A stretch of 34,730 nucleotides of DNA from Candidatus Gastranaerophilales bacterium. Lineage in GTDB: Bacteria; Cyanobacteriota; Vampirovibrionia; Gastranaerophilales; Gastranaerophilaceae. Location of the stretch: the NCBI GenBank assembly GCA_944326675.1, contig CALVET010000076.1:1-34730 (forward strand), written 5' to 3'. Below are positions 32,852-34,730 of this stretch, piece by piece (the first letter of the stretch is position 1; each line of letters begins with the position of its first letter). A program made the position numbers and the translations under genes. Below the pieces are notes generated by a model that saw only the letters and a program-made list of their open reading frames with translations, did not search any database and was not told where the DNA came from.

Positions 32852-34153
32852 ATGGCTAAACCTACTGATTCAAATTTGAAATGTTCATTTTGCGGAAAAA
32901 CTCAAGATCAAGTTAAAAAATTAATTGCAGGTCCTGATGTTTGCATTTGTGATGAATGTATTGAATTGTGCAACGAAATATTAGATGAAGAGTTGTTTAA
33001 TTTTAAACAAGATGAAAAAGAACAAACTTCAGAAATTTCCGTTGATTCTATTCCAAAACCGCATGAAATAAAAGCATATTTAGATGAGCATATTGTAGGT
33101 CAGGATGACGCCAAAAAAGTTTTGGCGGTTGCTGTTTATAACCACTATAAAAGAATTGCACACAACATGGAATCACCTGAATCTGATATTGAAATTCAAA
33201 AAAGCAACATTTTGTTGGTTGGTCCTACAGGCTCAGGTAAGACATTGCTAGCTCAAACTTTAGCAAAAATGTTAAATGTACCTTTTGCGGTTGCAGATGC
33301 TACAACATTAACTGAAGCAGGCTATGTGGGCGACGATGTTGAAAATATACTATTAAGATTATACCAAAGTGCTGATTATGATGCTAAAAAGGCGGAACGC
33401 GGCATAATTTATATTGATGAGATTGATAAGATTGCAAGAAAATCCGAAAATCCTTCAATAACAAGAGATGTTTCAGGTGAAGGCGTTCAACAAGCGTTGT
33501 TGAAAATGATTGAAGGTACTGTTGCTAATGTGCCTCCGCAAGGCGGCAGAAAGCACCCTCATCAGGAATTTATTCAAATTGATACCAATAATATACTATT
33601 CATCGTTGGAGGGGCATTTGTTGGTTTAGAAAAGATTGTTGAGCGCCGTGCCGGTTCTACTACAAGCATTGGTTTCGGTTCTGCTTCTTTGTCTCCTGAA
33701 GAAAAAGAGAGAGAAAGCGCTAAAATTCTTAAAAAATTACAGCCGGATGATTTATTAAAATTTGGTTTGATTCCTGAGTTCATCGGAAGAATTCCTGTAT
33801 ACACGGTTTTGGATCCGTTAGATGAAAAAACGCTTAAGATGATTTTAACCGAACCTAAAAATGCTATCGTTAAACAATATGCTTGTTTGATGGGCATGGA
33901 TGGAGTTGAGCTTAAATTTGAAGATGAAGCAATTGAATTAATTGCAAAAGAAGCACTAAAAAGAAAGACCGGTGCTCGTGCATTGCGTTCAATCGTTGAA
34001 GAAATTATGCTTGATGTTATGTATGATGTACCATCCAAGGAAGATATTAAAGAATTTGTTGTAACAAAGGAAATGGTCGAAAAAAAGCAGCAGGAAGGTC
34101 AGGGAGGGGAGATAGTTCAACTGCCGACCAAACATAGAGAAGAAATAGCATAA
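32852..34153 (+). CDS. clpX: ATP-dependent Clp protease ATP-binding subunit
   Basis: ClpX unfolds substrates and feeds them to ClpP. The N-terminal zinc domain has C11, C14, C33 and C36. The AAA+ core has Walker A GPTGSGKT at 124-131, Walker [11 protein letters not shown], the pore motif GYVGDD, and sensor regions FIGRIP and KTGARALRS. The ClpP-contacting IGF loop is present (TTSIGFGSA). At 433 residues it is full length. A strong terminator follows. Confidence 0.96.
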   Translation: MAKPTDSNLKCSFCGKTQDQVKKLIAGPDVCICDECIELCNEILDEELFNFKQDEKEQTSEISVDSIPKPHEIKAYLDEHIVGQDDAKKVLAVAVYNHYKRIAHNMESPESDIEIQKSNILLVGPTGSGKTLLAQTLAKMLNVPFAVADATTLTEAGYVGDDVENILLRLYQSADYDAKKAERGIIYIDEIDKIARKSENPSITRDVSGEGVQQALLKMIEGTVANVPPQGGRKHPHQEFIQIDTNNILFIVGGAFVGLEKIVERRAGSTTSIGFGSASLSPEEKERESAKILKKLQPDDLLKFGLIPEFIGRIPVYTVLDPLDEKTLKMILTEPKNAIVKQYACLMGMDGVELKFEDEAIELIAKEALKRKTGARALRSIVEEIMLDVMYDVPSKEDIKEFVVTKEMVEKKQQEGQGGEIVQLPTKHREEIA

Positions 34154-34173
34154 ATATAAACAAAATATAGTTT

Positions 34174-34204
34174 AAAGCCCTTGGTTTACAAGGGCTTTTT
34201 TAGT
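34174..34204 (+). terminator. Rho-independent terminator after clpX
   Basis: AAAGCCCTTG (34174-34183) pairs perfectly with CAAGGGCTTT (34189-34198), followed by a T run. Confidence 0.92.
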
Positions 34205-34284
34205 TTTCATACTAAAGTATGACAAAGTTGATACCATGTTTTAATTCTAAAAAGCTCCAAAAAATTATATATTTACAATGTAAT

Positions 34285-34372
34285 AAGGATATTGACCGCT
34301 ACGGATGACATAGAAATGATATTCCCCATTTTGTATTGTCGGCGGTTAGAAGGAAAATAAAGGAGTATTAAA
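34285..34372 (+). promoter_or_regulatory. Flagellin leader with four ANGGA motifs, putative CsrA-bound region
   Basis: ANGGA motifs lie at 34285-34289 (AAGGA), 34301-34305 (ACGGA), 34350-34354 (AAGGA) and 34360-34364 (AAGGA, the Shine-Dalgarno itself). TGACCGC at 34293-34299 can pair with GCGGTTA at 34342-34348 (one G-U pair), looping out the second motif. This matches the CsrA-controlled flagellin leader known from Bacillus; control here is inferred. The 219-base gap between clpX and this gene otherwise holds the terminator and no gene. Confidence 0.5.
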
Positions 34373-34730
34373 ATGGCAGTAGTTATTAACACTAACGTGG
34401 ATTCAATTAAAATCCAAGGTCTTTTGACAAAATCAACAAACGGATTATCTCAAGCAATGGAGAGATTATCTTCAGGCTTGAAAGTTAATTCAGCAAAAGA
34501 TGATGCTGCAGGTACAGTTATTTCTGCTCGTATGCAAGTGCAATTGGATGGCAACAAAATTGCTCAAAATAACGTACAAAACGGTAATGCTATGTTATCA
34601 ACAGCAGAAGGCAACCTTGATGTAATTCAAGACAACTTATCAAGAATTCGTGATTTGACCTTGCAAGCTAAAAACGGAACCTATTCAGCTGAAGAAATTC
34701 AAGCAATGCAAGATGAAGTAGATGAACGTA
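34373..34730 (+). CDS. Flagellin, N-terminal part, cut by the window end
   Basis: Flagellin forms the flagellar filament. The visible 119 residues match the conserved N-terminal D0/D1 region: a VVINTNVDSIKIQ start, LTKSTNGLSQAMERLSSGLKVNSAKDDAAGTVIS, and NNVQNGNAMLSTAEGNLDVIQDNLSRIRDLTLQA. It uses an AAAGGAG site 7 bases before the ATG. Its leader and the csrA/fliW genes in this window suggest CsrA-FliW feedback control. The gene continues beyond the window; the variable and C-terminal regions are not seen. Confidence 0.95.
   Translation, partial: MAVVINTNVDSIKIQGLLTKSTNGLSQAMERLSSGLKVNSAKDDAAGTVISARMQVQLDGNKIAQNNVQNGNAMLSTAEGNLDVIQDNLSRIRDLTLQAKNGTYSAEEIQAMQDEVDER

Noticed and set aside
33574..34038. 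Antisense open frame inside clpX
   Set aside because: Shadow frame of a highly conserved gene; no start signal or recognisable domain.
34205..34372. Sigma-28 flagellar promoter before flagellin
   Set aside because: TAAAGTAT at 34213 resembles the -35 half, but no GCCGATAA-like -10 is present at the correct distance. No convincing promoter could be named.
1..34730. CRISPR arrays, insertion sequences, prophage genes, rRNA or tRNA genes
   Set aside because: No spaced direct repeats, transposase or integrase motifs, terminal repeats or RNA gene sequence were seen. The two radical-domain genes are the only long duplicated sequence, with no mobile element beside either.

Overview
The window is a dense, AT-rich (roughly one third G+C by eye) bacterial chromosome segment. 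It holds about 38 genes on both strands, and no gene-free stretch exceeds about 220 bases. The gene content points to an anaerobic, fermenting, flagellated, two-membrane bacterium: pyruvate formate-lyase, rubredoxin, a D-lactate-dehydrogenase-like enzyme, lipid A kinase LpxK with an MCE (Mla-type) lipid transporter, and csrA/fliW plus flagellin. Together with the low G+C, the many start codons lacking a Shine-Dalgarno site and several orphan membrane proteins with an N-terminal FG-containing tag, this best fits a gut Melainabacteria/Vampirovibrionia (Gastranaerophilales-like) genome. That assignment is inference; no rRNA gene is present to test it.

Layout. 1-460: short ribosome hibernation factor. 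441-2605 (minus): secreted TPR protein, fliW, csrA and a TPR protein. 2777-4777: small HTH regulator and two orphan membrane proteins. 4820-6656: ribE and ribBA. 6761-9329: GNAT protein and serA. 9353-9730 (minus): orphan membrane protein. 9880-13856: MlaE/MlaF/MlaD-like transporter and lpxK. 13853-14770 (minus): receiver-STAS fusion. 14860-17290: phosphohexomutase and an envelope repeat protein. 17345-18466 (minus): sugar aminotransferase. 18625-20958: pyruvate formate-lyase in two genes. 21109-23420: dicarboxylate/glutamate-type symporter and 2-hydroxyacid dehydrogenase. 23431-29034: deoC, a small orphan, the UPF0237/UPF0210 pair, tatD, a small orphan, tlyA and a SEC-C protein. 29101-29616: anchored thioredoxin. 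29673-30088 (minus): rubredoxin and a second glycyl-radical module. 30184-30852: Crp/Fnr regulator. 30931-34153: tig, clpP and clpX. 34373-end: flagellin, cut by the window edge.

The most unusual system is the pyruvate formate-lyase. The 679-residue catalytic protein has the Cys-Cys active site but no glycyl-radical domain. That domain is a separate 79-residue gene immediately downstream. A second, almost identical 80-residue copy lies about 9 kb away in a rubredoxin operon, divergent from a Crp/Fnr-type regulator, with twin TTGT-N4-ACAA palindromes in the shared promoter region. This looks like a permanently modular enzyme whose radical-bearing part is made in two forms, one basal and one probably induced by oxygen or another redox stress. 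A second connected theme is the CsrA-FliW-flagellin switch: csrA and fliW are at the start of the window, and the flagellin leader at the end carries four ANGGA motifs.
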